From positions 62,001-126,000 of the forward strand of contig JACRDF010000037.1 in NCBI GenBank assembly GCA_016212925.1: a stretch of 64,000 nucleotides of DNA, given 5' to 3'. Numbering within the stretch: the stretch's first letter is position 1; each line of letters opens with the position of its first letter. The notes beneath the pieces are model-generated. The model was not told where the DNA came from and made no database searches. It saw only the letters and a list, made by a program, of their open reading frames with translations. The DNA is from Desulfomonile tiedjei (lineage in GTDB: Bacteria > Desulfobacterota > Desulfomonilia > Desulfomonilales > Desulfomonilaceae). Positions 17,283 to 26,451 of this stretch are shown here, one piece after another. Both the position numbers and the translations under genes were made by a program.

Positions 17283-18456
17283 TTCAAAAGGTTATTTCGG
17301 AGATTTTGGGGGTCGGTTTGTTCCCGAGACCCTAATCACCCCTCTTAAGGAATTGGAAGAGGCTTTCTTCGGCATCGCGGCATCAGCCGAATTCATGGCT
17401 GAATTGGAAGAGCTTCTGCAAACCTACGCAGGCAGGGAGACACCTCTTTTTCGCTGCCGGAGGTTTGCAGATGAATTGGGAGGTGCGAAACTCTACCTCA
17501 AAAGAGAAGACCTGCTCCACACAGGCGCGCATAAGATAAACAACACCCTGGGTCAGGGCCTTCTGGCAAAGCACATGAATAAGCCCAAAGTGATTGCCGA
17601 AACCGGAGCAGGTCAGCACGGAGTTGCCACAGCCGCGGCCGCCGCGCTGCTGGGACTGGAATGCAAGGTCTTCATGGGTGAAGAGGACATGCGGCGCCAG
17701 GCTCCCAATGTATTCCGTATGCGTTTGATGGGCGCGGAAGTTGTCCCCGTGACCGCCGGTACGGCCACCCTCAAAGACGCGATGAACGAAGCCCTCAGGC
17801 ACTGGGCAACCAACATCAGGGACACTTTTTACGTGATTGGCTCTGTTGCCGGACCTCATCCATACCCATTGATGGTGAGGCAGTTCCAATCGGTCATCGG
17901 TCTTGAGGCGCGACGCCAAATCCTCCAAATGGAAGGGAAGCTTCCTAAAAAGGTAATCGCGTGCGTAGGAGGAGGAAGCAACGCAGCCGGTATTTTCCAG
18001 GGATTCCTCGAAGATGAAGGGGTCGAGCTAATAGGTGTGGAGGCAGGGGGGCTGGGAATCGAATCCGGCAAGCACGGCGCGACGCTTTGTTCCGGCCAGG
18101 TTGGTGTGTTCCACGGTTCTCGCTCCTTCGTGCTCCAAGACGACGGGGGGCAGATAAGCGAGGCCCACTCGATTTCCGCGGGCCTTGATTACCCCGGAGT
18201 CGGCCCGGAACATTCTTTGTTTCTTACCTCGGGACGAGTTCGGTATGTCCCTATAACCGATGCCGAGGCCCTGCAGGCTTTTTCCGCGCTCTGCCGCGCG
18301 GAAGGGATAATTCCGGCGTTGGAGTCTTCTCACGCACTGGCCTTTGCGATGAAGGAGTTGCCGAAATTGGCCAAGGACGAGGTTTGCCTCGTCAACCTCT
18401 CGGGCAGGGGCGACAAAGACATGCCCATAATTGAAAAGGTAATGAGCGAGGAGTGA
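17242..18456 (+). CDS. trpB: Tryptophan synthase beta chain
   Basis: 404 residues, PLP enzyme condensing indole with serine. The N-terminus has the hallmark [17 protein letters not shown]; the PLP lysine is Lys98 in [21 protein letters not shown] and the phosphate-binding [10 protein letters not shown] follow. This is the trpB1 type that pairs with TrpA. The only in-frame start is the ATG at 17242, giving a 41-base overlap with trpF. One base separates its stop from trpA. Confidence 0.97.
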   Translation: MRSAKQASPKTWPDSKGYFGDFGGRFVPETLITPLKELEEAFFGIAASAEFMAELEELLQTYAGRETPLFRCRRFADELGGAKLYLKREDLLHTGAHKINNTLGQGLLAKHMNKPKVIAETGAGQHGVATAAAAALLGLECKVFMGEEDMRRQAPNVFRMRLMGAEVVPVTAGTATLKDAMNEALRHWATNIRDTFYVIGSVAGPHPYPLMVRQFQSVIGLEARRQILQMEGKLPKKVIACVGGGSNAAGIFQGFLEDEGVELIGVEAGGLGIESGKHGATLCSGQVGVFHGSRSFVLQDDGGQISEAHSISAGLDYPGVGPEHSLFLTSGRVRYVPITDAEALQAFSALCRAEGIIPALESSHALAFAMKELPKLAKDEVCLVNLSGRGDKDMPIIEKVMSEE

Positions 18457-18457
18457 C

Positions 18458-19240
18458 ATGGAGCGTATTGAAAGGACATTCAAACAGTTACGAACCAAAA
18501 ACGAAACAGGGTTTATTCCTTTCTCCATAGCCGGATATCCGGACGCGGAAAGATCTTTAGAAATCTTCCTACAACTCGCCCGCTCGGGCGCTGACGTTAT
18601 CGAATTCGGATTCCCCTTTTCGGATCCTATTGCCGATGGCCCCGTGATTCAGAAAGCCTCGACCGAAGCGATCCGAAACGGCATGAACATGGATAGAGCC
18701 TTAAACATGATTGCCGAGATTCGCAGCTCAACAGATGTCCCGATAGTTTTCTTCAGCTATTTCAATCCCATCCACAATTACGGCACCGAAAGGTTTGTGG
18801 CCAGAGCAAAAGAATGCGGCCTGGACGGCGTGTTGGTTGTGGATCTGCCCATGGAAGAAGCCGGTTGGCTCAAGCCCCTGACAGATAAGGCAAAGTTAGC
18901 CTGGATTTATCTAGCTACGCCTACCAGCCCCGTGGAGCGCGTCGAAGCCATGGACGAAGACGGCTCGGGGTTCCTGTACTACGTTTCCGTCACCGGGGTC
19001 ACGGGAGCCAGGAATGCCCTTCCTGAAGATCTTGCGGCAACTTGCGCCGACATCAGGAGGTCATGTAGGCTACCCTTGGCAGTTGGATTCGGGGTGTCCA
19101 ATCCCCGGCAAGCCTCCTGGTTGAGACCCCACGTGGATGGCGTTGTGGTAGGCAGCGCGATAATCTCGCGAATCTCAGATGGGGCCTCGATAACCGACCT
19201 CGATAGGTGGCTCAGGGAAATGAAGGCAGAGTTGGCATGA
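18458..19240 (+). CDS. trpA: Tryptophan synthase alpha chain
   Basis: 260 residues, TIM barrel that cleaves indole-3-glycerol phosphate to indole, channelled to TrpB. The catalytic Glu49 (VIEFGFPFSDP) and Asp60 (PIADGPV) fall at the same numbers as in the enterobacterial enzyme. YVSVTGVTGAR and AVGFGVS, the phosphate-binding loops, are present. Last gene of the operon; a stem without a clear T tract follows. Confidence 0.97.
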   Translation: MERIERTFKQLRTKNETGFIPFSIAGYPDAERSLEIFLQLARSGADVIEFGFPFSDPIADGPVIQKASTEAIRNGMNMDRALNMIAEIRSSTDVPIVFFSYFNPIHNYGTERFVARAKECGLDGVLVVDLPMEEAGWLKPLTDKAKLAWIYLATPTSPVERVEAMDEDGSGFLYYVSVTGVTGARNALPEDLAATCADIRRSCRLPLAVGFGVSNPRQASWLRPHVDGVVVGSAIISRISDGASITDLDRWLREMKAELA

Positions 19241-19247
19241 ATTCTTG

Positions 19248-19274
19248 CCGCGCTTCTCATGTGCGAGAGCGCGG
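19248..19274 (+). terminator. Hairpin after trpA, possible terminator
   Basis: CCGCGCTTCTC (19248-19258) pairs with GAGAGCGCGG (19265-19274), a 10-bp stem with one bulge and a 6-base loop, eight bases after the trpA stop. There is no T run, so intrinsic termination is uncertain. Confidence 0.4.
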
Positions 19275-19331
19275 CGCAGCCTTTGTGGCAGTCCATCCCT
19301 CCGAAAAGACTTCCATTTACCGAACTCTTAT

Positions 19332-19359
19332 TTGACAAATGACGGGCCGGCCGTATTAT
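19332..19359 (+). promoter_or_regulatory. Sigma-70 type promoter
   Basis: TTGACA (19332-19337), a 16-base spacer and TATTAT (19354-19359), near consensus. It lies about 80 bases before the TTG start of the membrane protein gene and would drive the membrane protein-cobS-cbiR set. Confidence 0.6.
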
Positions 19360-19439
19360 GGTAGGTGTACCAAGGATAAATTCTCGTCCGGCCGGACTTA
19401 TCCAACTGCGCTGTCACTACAAGGAAAGGGCGCCGTTAA

Positions 19440-21542
19440 TTGAAGAGCTTTGCACGCCTCCTGATTTTCCTCTCGCTCGTAGTATCTGTTCTAATTGCCT
19501 GGGGAATGCGTGTATTCAATGAAGATTTGTTTCTGGCCTTCTGTTCGGGGCGGGACACCTTCAAAGGACTCCTCGGCAGGCCGGATCAGTGGTCCTTCAC
19601 CACCGGCGGCACCATATGGGTGGATCAGTCGTGGCTCTCTCATGCCGTCTACTACCTGTCTTATTTGGCCCTCGCGGAATGGGGTCCCGTATTGATCAAG
19701 GTCGGGCTCCTGGTGGGCTGCCTGACGGTTCTGTATTTCAGGTGCCGCGCTCTGGGCGTTTCGCCTGAGATCTCCTGTTTCGCCCTCAGCTTGGGTACGC
19801 TAAGTCTCGCTCCCTTCCTCGGTATTCGCGCGGAAAATTTCGCGCTTTTCTACTTCGTTCTCATGACAACCTTTTTGACTGCCCCACGCAGTTGGGGCAA
19901 GTGGAGATGGATCGGGTCCATTGCAGTATTTGCGGTCTGGTCCAATTCTCACGGTTCGTTTATGCTCGGTTTTGTGCTACTGGGCCTCAAATTTGCCGCC
20001 GAGTTGGCGGCGAAGCTCAACATCCTGCAAATGCCTGACAAAAAGGCAGGGCCCATCGGAAGTCCGGAAGGGGCTCCGCTACAGGAATCTGCGCCGTCCG
20101 CAGGCACTCGAACAGAAGACCAATACCAGGTGGCCGGGTGGCTCTTCACTCTGGTAGCTGCGGCTCTCATCATGGTTTTGGCAAATCCTTACGGCCTGAG
20201 CAATGTTGTGATGCCATTCCGGCAATTGTCCGTGAATCCGGTGACCTCTGTTTCGGGGGACTGGACCAGCCTTTCCCAATCAGTATCTCAAGGGGGGATA
20301 CTGGCGTTGACGGATGTCAGGCCATTTGTCGGCTTTGTCGCTGTCACGATCGGTCTTTTTTGTTTCGTAATCTGGAGATTGGGGACCGCGGGGGCTCAGG
20401 AGAGGTTTTCCGGAAGCGGATCATCCGCGGATGTGATGATGGAATACCTAATACCGGTCATGTTGATTCCCGCGGCTTTCACTTTTCGACGACTAATTCT
20501 GTTCGCGTCGCTTGCTCTAGTGCCGATTGCAGCATTGTTGATCAACGTCAGTTGGGAATTGATAAAAAAGTGGAAGGCGCCCAAGGGCCTGGCGGAAATA
20601 AGGGCCTCCACGATCGCCACGGTATTTCTGGTCCTGTGGGTTTGCCTATTGAGTTTTAAGTTCTACTCCTACATCTTCCTGTTTTATCTTCCTGGAAACC
20701 CCATGCATTTTGACAAACCATTGTCTCATCGGTTGATGAGTTCCTCGTACATGGAGATGAATGTCGCGGATTTTATGAGGAAAAATGGGATTTCAGGGAG
20801 GATTTTTGCGGATTGGACCTTTTCAGACCTCTTACTGTTCAAGACTCCACGAATAAAGGTGTTCATGGACTGCCGAGATCAATCCGCGTACACAGATGAG
20901 ATTATGCGGGCTTACTTCCTGATTCTTAACGCGGCGACTCCTTCGGACCTGGACCAAGCAATGGCTATTTTGGATACTTCGCGAGTTGAGTTTGTGTGCA
21001 TTCGCTCGACACACTCCTTGGGCATACGACTGATGTCCACCGGGAAATGGGCGTGCATATACAGAGATGATGAGGCCTTACTTTTGACCAGGACTGATTC
21101 GGAGAAATTTGGGCCAATTGTGAAATCGGGTAAGTTCGATCGTTTGTGGTACGGGTCGCAAGATACCCGGGTAGTGACTCACGCTTTTTCCTCACTTTTT
21201 CTGAATGGCGATGTTCCCTCTGAATTGCTCCCTCATCTCAAGGCCATTGTTCAGCGTGTCCCGAACATCTTCGTCTACGCGCTGATAAAGGATGGACTCA
21301 GCGGCCGGGACAAGTGCTTGAGTCCCCAAGCGCGATCTTTCTTCGAGGCGGAAGATCTACGGCTCTCCGGCCTCAACTACATGGTTTCGGGTGGCGCAGT
21401 GAGTATTTTGAAGGGCCATATGATGATACTTTCCACCCTGGCACAGTGCACATCCCCAAAGGAAGCCGGGGAATTTAACCGCCGTAAGAAGGCAACTCAA
21501 AGCACATTTGCCAAATTACAGAAGGAACACCATGGTCAATAG
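19440..21542 (+). CDS. Polytopic membrane protein, possibly GT-C-fold-like
   Basis: 700 residues beginning at TTG 19440, with AAGGAAAGG upstream; no ATG fits the first membrane helix. About ten hydrophobic segments fill the first 430 residues, with a hydrophilic C-terminal domain of roughly 270 residues. The first loop has RPDQWSFTTGGTIWVDQSWL, reminiscent of the acidic first-loop motif of membrane glycosyltransferases that use lipid-linked sugars, but I cannot assign a substrate. The C-terminal half includes GRIFADWTFSDLLLFKTP and FMDCRDQSAY. It lies 91 bases before cobS, so co-transcription is possible, but no cobalamin link is evident. Confidence 0.75.
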   Translation: MKSFARLLIFLSLVVSVLIAWGMRVFNEDLFLAFCSGRDTFKGLLGRPDQWSFTTGGTIWVDQSWLSHAVYYLSYLALAEWGPVLIKVGLLVGCLTVLYFRCRALGVSPEISCFALSLGTLSLAPFLGIRAENFALFYFVLMTTFLTAPRSWGKWRWIGSIAVFAVWSNSHGSFMLGFVLLGLKFAAELAAKLNILQMPDKKAGPIGSPEGAPLQESAPSAGTRTEDQYQVAGWLFTLVAAALIMVLANPYGLSNVVMPFRQLSVNPVTSVSGDWTSLSQSVSQGGILALTDVRPFVGFVAVTIGLFCFVIWRLGTAGAQERFSGSGSSADVMMEYLIPVMLIPAAFTFRRLILFASLALVPIAALLINVSWELIKKWKAPKGLAEIRASTIATVFLVLWVCLLSFKFYSYIFLFYLPGNPMHFDKPLSHRLMSSSYMEMNVADFMRKNGISGRIFADWTFSDLLLFKTPRIKVFMDCRDQSAYTDEIMRAYFLILNAATPSDLDQAMAILDTSRVEFVCIRSTHSLGIRLMSTGKWACIYRDDEALLLTRTDSEKFGPIVKSGKFDRLWYGSQDTRVVTHAFSSLFLNGDVPSELLPHLKAIVQRVPNIFVYALIKDGLSGRDKCLSPQARSFFEAEDLRLSGLNYMVSGGAVSILKGHMMILSTLAQCTSPKEAGEFNRRKKATQSTFAKLQKEHHGQ

Positions 21543-21633
21543 CGCGCAGATGGCACAAGGAACCGCTGCTCTTTGCAGCTCAGGACCAATTTCATATGCA
21601 ATAAACTCATGCTTACACGCCGGTTTGTAGCCC

Positions 21634-22359
21634 ATGTTAAGAGCATTTGAGATCGCACTCGCATTCCTTACAATTTTCAAGACCCGCACGGCGCCCGTTC
21701 CCGACATGGCCGAGGTGGGAAAATCCGCCTGGGCCTTTCCACTGGCAGGAGCAGTTATCGGCATTTTGCTGGTGGCGGCCCACGTCATCGCGGCGGGGCA
21801 CCTTCCCTCTGTGATTGCAGCGATCCTGATTGTCGCCCTGTGGGTCGTATTGACCGGCGGCCTGCACCTCGACGGATGGACAGATTGCTGGGACGCTCTG
21901 GCCGCGTCGGTCTCCCCTGAGCGGCGATTCGAAATTCTGAAAGACTCGCGGCTGGGAGCGTTCAGTGCCTTGGCGCTTGTGTTGTTACTTGCTTTGAAGG
22001 CAGCAGCCTTGGCTCAATCGGATCTGCCTTTGTTGATGCTCTTTCTGTCTCCCGTAATTAGCCGCAGCATGATGGTAGCGGTCGGATACGGATCACGGCA
22101 TCGAGGCCAGGGCATGGCCGCTTTGTTTCTTTCGGGCCTTGACATCCGATCTGTGCGCTGGACCTGCGTCATAGGATTTGCGCCCGCTCTGCTGGCCGGC
22201 TGGAAAGGAATCATTGCGGTAGCCGCAGCCTATTTTGCTGCGTTATGGTTCCGGGGGTTCGCTGAAAAAAGACTCGGTTCGGTAAATGGAGACGTTTTAG
22301 GGGCAATCTGCGAACTCTCAGAGGTGGTCGTGCTATTGGTAGCCTGCCTGAGGTGGTGA
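21634..22359 (+). CDS. cobS: Adenosylcobinamide-GDP ribazoletransferase
   Basis: 241 residues, an integral membrane enzyme that attaches alpha-ribazole (or the phosphate form) to adenosylcobinamide-GDP, the last assembly step of cobalamin. The diagnostic acidic motif GGLHLDGWTDCWDAL, followed by SRLGAFS, and the C-terminal GDVLGAICELSEVVV are all present, with several hydrophobic helices between. Its end abuts the CbiR-like gene, whose ribosome binding site lies in the last codons of cobS. Confidence 0.95.
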   Translation: MLRAFEIALAFLTIFKTRTAPVPDMAEVGKSAWAFPLAGAVIGILLVAAHVIAAGHLPSVIAAILIVALWVVLTGGLHLDGWTDCWDALAASVSPERRFEILKDSRLGAFSALALVLLLALKAAALAQSDLPLLMLFLSPVISRSMMVAVGYGSRHRGQGMAALFLSGLDIRSVRWTCVIGFAPALLAGWKGIIAVAAAYFAALWFRGFAEKRLGSVNGDVLGAICELSEVVVLLVACLRW

Positions 22360-22364
22360 CTGCA

Positions 22365-23117
22365 ATGAGGGTGGGAACCACTTCTTATATTTATCCTGCC
22401 GACATAATTACCAACGTCACGAGGCTTTCCGGCAAGGTCCGTGACGTGGAACTTGTAATTTTTGAAGCCAATAGCGATTCAGACCTTCCCGATGAAGAGG
22501 CCGTAGCCCAATTGCTCCGCCTGGCCTCTGGACACGACATGACGTACACTGTGCATCTCCCGCTGTACCTGGGGCTCCCTGCCAATCCTGAGTCGCTGGA
22601 AACGGCTTTGAAAGTTGTCCGAGTGACCAAGGTGTTGTCTCCGCACGCGTTCATAATACATCTTGACGGCAGCTTCAAATCAGGCTCGAAAGAGCTGGAC
22701 CGCTGGGTCGAGGATTCCTGTGGTGTGCTGAGGGCCATTGGTGAGGAACTCGGCGCCTTGGACCTTCTTTGTGTCGAGAACCTGGATCTACAGCCCCCCG
22801 CGATGGTCAGTGCCGTCCTGGACAGGCTCCCCGTGTCCTGCTGCGTGGATGTGGGCCACCTGTGGAAGCAGGGACTGGATGCTCTTCCTTGCCTGGAAAT
22901 GTGGCTTCCGAGGTGTCGTGTGGTTCACATTCATGGTGTGGGCCGGAGCGATCACAAGGCGCTTTCACTCATGCCGGAACCCGTGCTCGACCCCGTAATC
23001 AAGTTATTGAACGATCGCTTCAGCGGCGTGCTCACCCTTGAGGTTTTCGGCGAGAAAGACTTCGAAGACTCACTGGCCGCGTTTCGGGCATCCATCGCAA
23101 GACTGAGCCACCGGTAG
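22365..23117 (+). CDS. cbiR: CbiR-like cobamide remodelling hydrolase (AP endonuclease 2-type TIM barrel)
   Basis: About 250 residues of the xylose-isomerase/AP-endonuclease-2 TIM-barrel superfamily: MRVGTTSYIYPADIITNV, YTVHLPLYLGL, FIIHLDGSFKS, LCVENLDLQPP, CCVDVGHLWKQG, VVHIHGVGRSDHKAL and LTLEVFGEKDFEDS, with His, Glu and Asp at metal-ligand positions. This profile and the fused position after cobS match CbiR, reported to hydrolyse the phosphodiester of cobamides so that the lower ligand can be exchanged. The ATG at 22365 has GAGGTGG upstream; a GTG four codons earlier overlaps cobS. Assignment is from memory of the family and context. Confidence 0.72.
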   Translation: MRVGTTSYIYPADIITNVTRLSGKVRDVELVIFEANSDSDLPDEEAVAQLLRLASGHDMTYTVHLPLYLGLPANPESLETALKVVRVTKVLSPHAFIIHLDGSFKSGSKELDRWVEDSCGVLRAIGEELGALDLLCVENLDLQPPAMVSAVLDRLPVSCCVDVGHLWKQGLDALPCLEMWLPRCRVVHIHGVGRSDHKALSLMPEPVLDPVIKLLNDRFSGVLTLEVFGEKDFEDSLAAFRASIARLSHR

Positions 23118-23320
23118 GGGGCTCGCGACGAAGCCGCTGCGGAGCTTCCGCCGATAGGGGAAGTTGCCCGGCAGGCTGGATATTGAGCTTATCGGGGGGA
23201 TACAGAATGAGCCCAAGGGTTTCGCAGTGCGCCAAGTCGCAAGGACAGCGCGCCGCGGCCTGTGTCTGCCTCGGTATGCACGTACTTTAAGTGACGCCCT
23301 CCTACGAACCGCAATGCTCT

Positions 23321-24799
23321 CTATAACGCGCTGGCAAAATCGTTGTAAGCCATGGAGGTGAGAATGGTCGATACTCTGACACGTTTGTTTAGTACTTTTG
23401 GCAGTATCTTTAAGATAAACCTTGAACGGTCCATATTGCGGGAAAAGAGCAGTGTACAAAGCCGAAAGGCAAAGAGAAGCCGGTACTCAAGCTTAACTGG
23501 GTCAATCTCGTTGGAGCGTTGCCAGAAGTCGATATCCCAATAATATTGAAGCCTCTTCAATATAGCATCAAAGGAATAAACTGCTGTGACGACCCTTCTG
23601 TATCCGTCTAATAAGTCCTCAGGAGACATATTGGAAGGGCGAAACACCACATGCTTCGCATCATATTTACTCCAATCCTTATGGATGATCCGTCCCTCTT
23701 CCTCAAAGCGTTTGAATAGCTTGGTCCCCGGGAACGGGGTGAGAATATTAATTAACGGCATTAATAGATTGGATTCTTGAATAAAATCTATTAATTCCTC
23801 AAATGCCGCTTTAGAATCGAAATCGTAGCCCACTATGAATGAGGCGTGAACTAATATCCCGTATGACTGTATCCTTTTGATTGCGGGAAGATAATCATAT
23901 CGAAGATTAATTCCCTTATGCATCATGGCCAGGTTCTGCTTCGATATAGATTCAAAGCCAATAAAGATAGCTCCGCACCCACTCTTCCTCATTAGATCCA
24001 GGAGTTCATCCTCCTGTGAAATATTGATTGACGCCTGGCACATCCAGTTAATGTTGTAAGGTGCGAGTGCCAAGAATAGCTCGCGAGCGAATTGCTTGTT
24101 TGCAATAATGTTGTCGTCGACGAAAAATATGACCTTCTTTTCCTTATACTTGGCACGGGAGCCACTAATGCTCTGAACCTCACTGACGATCTGCTCGATG
24201 GTTCGATTCCTAATCTTCTGCCCATCAAAAGCGTGGACGGAGCAGAATTCACATTGAAACGGGCAACCTTTTGTAGTCTGAACAATATCCAGAAGGTATC
24301 TGTTTCTGGAAAGGGACGCCCTGTTGGGAACAGGGGCGGCGGTCAAGTCCGCGAACCCGTCGGCCTTATAGAGTCTTTTTAAGCGGCCATCCTCAGCATC
24401 CTCCAGGAGCGTGTGCCAAACGCGCTCAGCCTCACCAATCACCACGCTGTCACAATGTTCGAGGGCCTCTTCCGGGCACATGGACGGATGTATGCCTCCT
24501 AAGACAGTCTTAACCCCTCTTTGGCGGTACGTTTCAGATATCGCATAAGCTCTTTCGGCAAACATCGTCCTGACACTGATGCCCACCAGGTCTGCCTTCC
24601 AGTTATAATCAATATCTTCTATGTTTTCGTCGAATATTCTGATCTCATGTCGTGGGGGGGTCAGAGATGCCAGGGTAGGAATAGCCAGAAGGTATGAAAG
24701 ATATCTCCTGGTGAGCAAAAATGTCGAGAAGAAATCATAGTCGTAGAAGCTCTTTCCGTTGTCGGAGCTATTCATGGGAATAATTAAGGCCAGTTTCAT
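23321..24799 (-). CDS. B12-binding-type radical SAM protein of unknown substrate
   Basis: 492 residues. An N-terminal Rossmann-type cobalamin-binding-like region (about 1-150; LVGISVRTMF, VLGGIHPSMCPEEAL) is followed by a radical SAM barrel with TTKGCPFQCEFCSVH (Cys179, Cys183, Cys186) and a helical C-terminal part about 390-492. The layout resembles HpnP/HpnJ-type hopanoid and other B12-radical SAM enzymes, but the typical DxHxxG cobalamin motif is not seen. The gene is visibly richer in A and T than its neighbours (many ATA, AAT and TTA codons), suggesting recent acquisition. It stands alone, convergent with the cbiR transcript. Confidence 0.8.
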   Translation of the reverse strand: MKLALIIPMNSSDNGKSFYDYDFFSTFLLTRRYLSYLLAIPTLASLTPPRHEIRIFDENIEDIDYNWKADLVGISVRTMFAERAYAISETYRQRGVKTVLGGIHPSMCPEEALEHCDSVVIGEAERVWHTLLEDAEDGRLKRLYKADGFADLTAAPVPNRASLSRNRYLLDIVQTTKGCPFQCEFCSVHAFDGQKIRNRTIEQIVSEVQSISGSRAKYKEKKVIFFVDDNIIANKQFARELFLALAPYNINWMCQASINISQEDELLDLMRKSGCGAIFIGFESISKQNLAMMHKGINLRYDYLPAIKRIQSYGILVHASFIVGYDFDSKAAFEELIDFIQESNLLMPLINILTPFPGTKLFKRFEEEGRIIHKDWSKYDAKHVVFRPSNMSPEDLLDGYRRVVTAVYSFDAILKRLQYYWDIDFWQRSNEIDPVKLEYRLLFAFRLCTLLFSRNMDRSRFILKILPKVLNKRVRVSTILTSMAYNDFASAL

Positions 24800-25040
24800 C
24801 CTGTCTCGAACCCTCTACGCCGGGAATGGAACTAATGCCCCCCGGAATGCCGAGATCTACCGGAGTGACCCGCTCTTCGTGAGGTCAAGAGGGGCCGAGG
24901 CATATTCCAGGCTTGAACGAGGAAATGCCGTAAGGCCCAGTGGAGCGGATTGGCTGTCTCGGGAATAAGGATATAACATTAGGGCACGCTTGGAAAGGTG
25001 AGCCCGATGGTTCTTCCTAGTAGAGACCGACCCATGAAGC

Positions 25041-25080
25041 GAACAGGCCGGAGTTCGCATGTGCAAACTCCGGCCTGTTC
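25041..25080. terminator. Strong hairpin, probably the terminator of the RRM gene
   Basis: A perfect 15-bp stem, GAACAGGCCGGAGTT (25041-25055) with AACTCCGGCCTGTTC (25066-25080). It is 26 bases beyond the stop of the leftward RRM gene. The flanking T content is modest on both strands, so direction is not fixed by sequence alone. Confidence 0.75.
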
Positions 25081-25106
25081 TTCACATTGAGGCTACAGCA
25101 AACCGA

Positions 25107-25403
25107 TTACCAGCGGGATGATCCGCCCGCGCTTCGCCGTCCGTCTCCGGAATTGGTCTTGGGGCGCGCCTCGTTCACCTTCAGGCTGCGGCCGCCGAGG
25201 TCCTTGGAATCCAGTTCCTGGATCGCCTTAAGACCCTCTTCCCTGTCTTGCATTTCGATAAATCCGAACCCTCGAGACCGGTTCGTAAACTGGTCAACGA
25301 TGATCTTGGCAGATTCAACAGCCCCGTACGTCTCAAACAAGCCCTTGAGGTCGCCTTCGGTGGAATCGAAAGACAGGTTTCCTACATAAATCTTGATACT
25401 CAT
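25107..25403 (-). CDS. RRM-type RNA-binding protein
   Basis: 98 residues with one RNA recognition motif: RNP2 IYVGNLSF at 5-12 and RNP1 RGFGFIEM near 44-51, then a Gly/Ser/Arg-rich tail (GDGRRSAGGSSRW). Such small glycine-tailed RRM proteins occur in cyanobacteria and many Desulfobacterota and bind single-stranded RNA; some are cold induced. The transcript has a long leader (about 210 bases from the candidate promoter), which would allow post-transcriptional control. No partner gene nearby. Confidence 0.93.
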   Translation of the reverse strand: MSIKIYVGNLSFDSTEGDLKGLFETYGAVESAKIIVDQFTNRSRGFGFIEMQDREEGLKAIQELDSKDLGGRSLKVNEARPKTNSGDGRRSAGGSSRW

Positions 25404-25767
25404 TACTCTAACTCCTTAAGAAAAAGCACACCACGCGTCTTACGAGAGTGCGTTTACGGATACGAACAAGGGCGCTTTGTGAACGGGGATAAACGGGGTA
25501 GAAATTACTGCGTGAGTCCTCGGCACGGGCCTATGTCCTGGGATCTTAATCCTTGCATGACGCCCGTAGTCCTTGACGCGAGGTCAACTGGAGAAACACA
25601 AGTTAAGGTTCAACACATAGGCTAAGGCAATAATCTTGACTTGTCAAGTGAATTAAATTGTAAGGCCAAACCGGCCAACGCGGAGATGGTTTATTGAAGC
25701 GGGGCCAAAGGGAATGTCGATGGGGATTTCAAGCATCAGGCAGGAATCTCTCTGCATCTTTTTCATT
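25404..25767. other. Intergenic leader of the RRM gene
   Basis: 364 bases with no gene. The part next to the RRM gene is its presumed long 5' leader; the candidate promoter is at 25619-25647. No known RNA motif was recognised. Confidence 0.55.
25619..25647 (-). promoter_or_regulatory. Candidate promoter of the RRM gene
   Basis: Minus strand TTGACA (25642-25647), 17-base spacer and TAGCCT (25619-25624). The -35 hexamer sits in a small inverted repeat, CTTGACTTGTCAAG on the plus strand. Confidence 0.45.
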
Positions 25768-26451
25768 TTAGGATCCGCCTTGGTTTACGATCCCGAAGCG
25801 GAGGTTTCGGAAACGTTTCTGGTCGTCTTCAGAAACTCTTGAGCCCGTGCGCGCCATAAAGAGGTTTTCTTCTCGCATGGCAATGTTTGGTTCATTCGTG
25901 TAGCACTCCTGGAATCCGAATCCTTTCACTAGCCTCATCATGACCTGGCGGTACTGGGACATGGTCAGACCTGTTCCGTCGAGGTCCCAATGCCACGAGA
26001 ACCCGTTCATATAGGTTATCTTGTCTTCGAAGAAAGCATCGCCAAACAGCGCTCCGAGCATGGCCTGACCTATTTGCATGTGCCGAAAGTTGCGGCTGAC
26101 TTCGATTGCAGCCAGTTCGTACATCAGTTCTCCCAGCTTGCTCCAACGCTCTTCCGGCCCGGGATAAGCGCAGGTGACGTATCCGATCACAGTGGCCCCT
26201 TCGATCAGAGCAAGCGCCACCCTTCCATCTTTTGATAAGGCAACTTTTTCAAAGACCTCCAGCTTCTGTATGATGGAGGAATAATGCGCGAAGGTCCCCA
26301 AACCGGCATCCAATTTGAGGTCCTTGAAGCATCCCGGAGGACAGGGACCGCAAATGGATATGGGGCCTTCGGATGTGTGCAAGACCTCCGATGCGTTACA
26401 GCGAAAAGGAGCAGGAGGATCGGTTGGTTCTTGGCTCAAAAATCGCTCCAA
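25768..26451 (-). CDS. GNAT acetyltransferase, AcuA-like
   Basis: 227 residues. A GNAT-type core is seen in VALALIEGATVIGYVTCAYP, LAAIEVSRNFRHMQIGQAML and the C-terminal VKGFGFQECYTNEPNIAM. Length and pattern resemble AcuA, the protein acetyltransferase that inactivates acetyl-CoA synthetase in Bacillus, but the substrate is not certain. The start overlaps the end of the upstream GNAT gene by 16 bases, so the two are probably translated together and may act on the same pathway. Confidence 0.75.
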   Translation of the reverse strand: MERFLSQEPTDPPAPFRCNASEVLHTSEGPISICGPCPPGCFKDLKLDAGLGTFAHYSSIIQKLEVFEKVALSKDGRVALALIEGATVIGYVTCAYPGPEERWSKLGELMYELAAIEVSRNFRHMQIGQAMLGALFGDAFFEDKITYMNGFSWHWDLDGTGLTMSQYRQVMMRLVKGFGFQECYTNEPNIAMREENLFMARTGSRVSEDDQKRFRNLRFGIVNQGGS

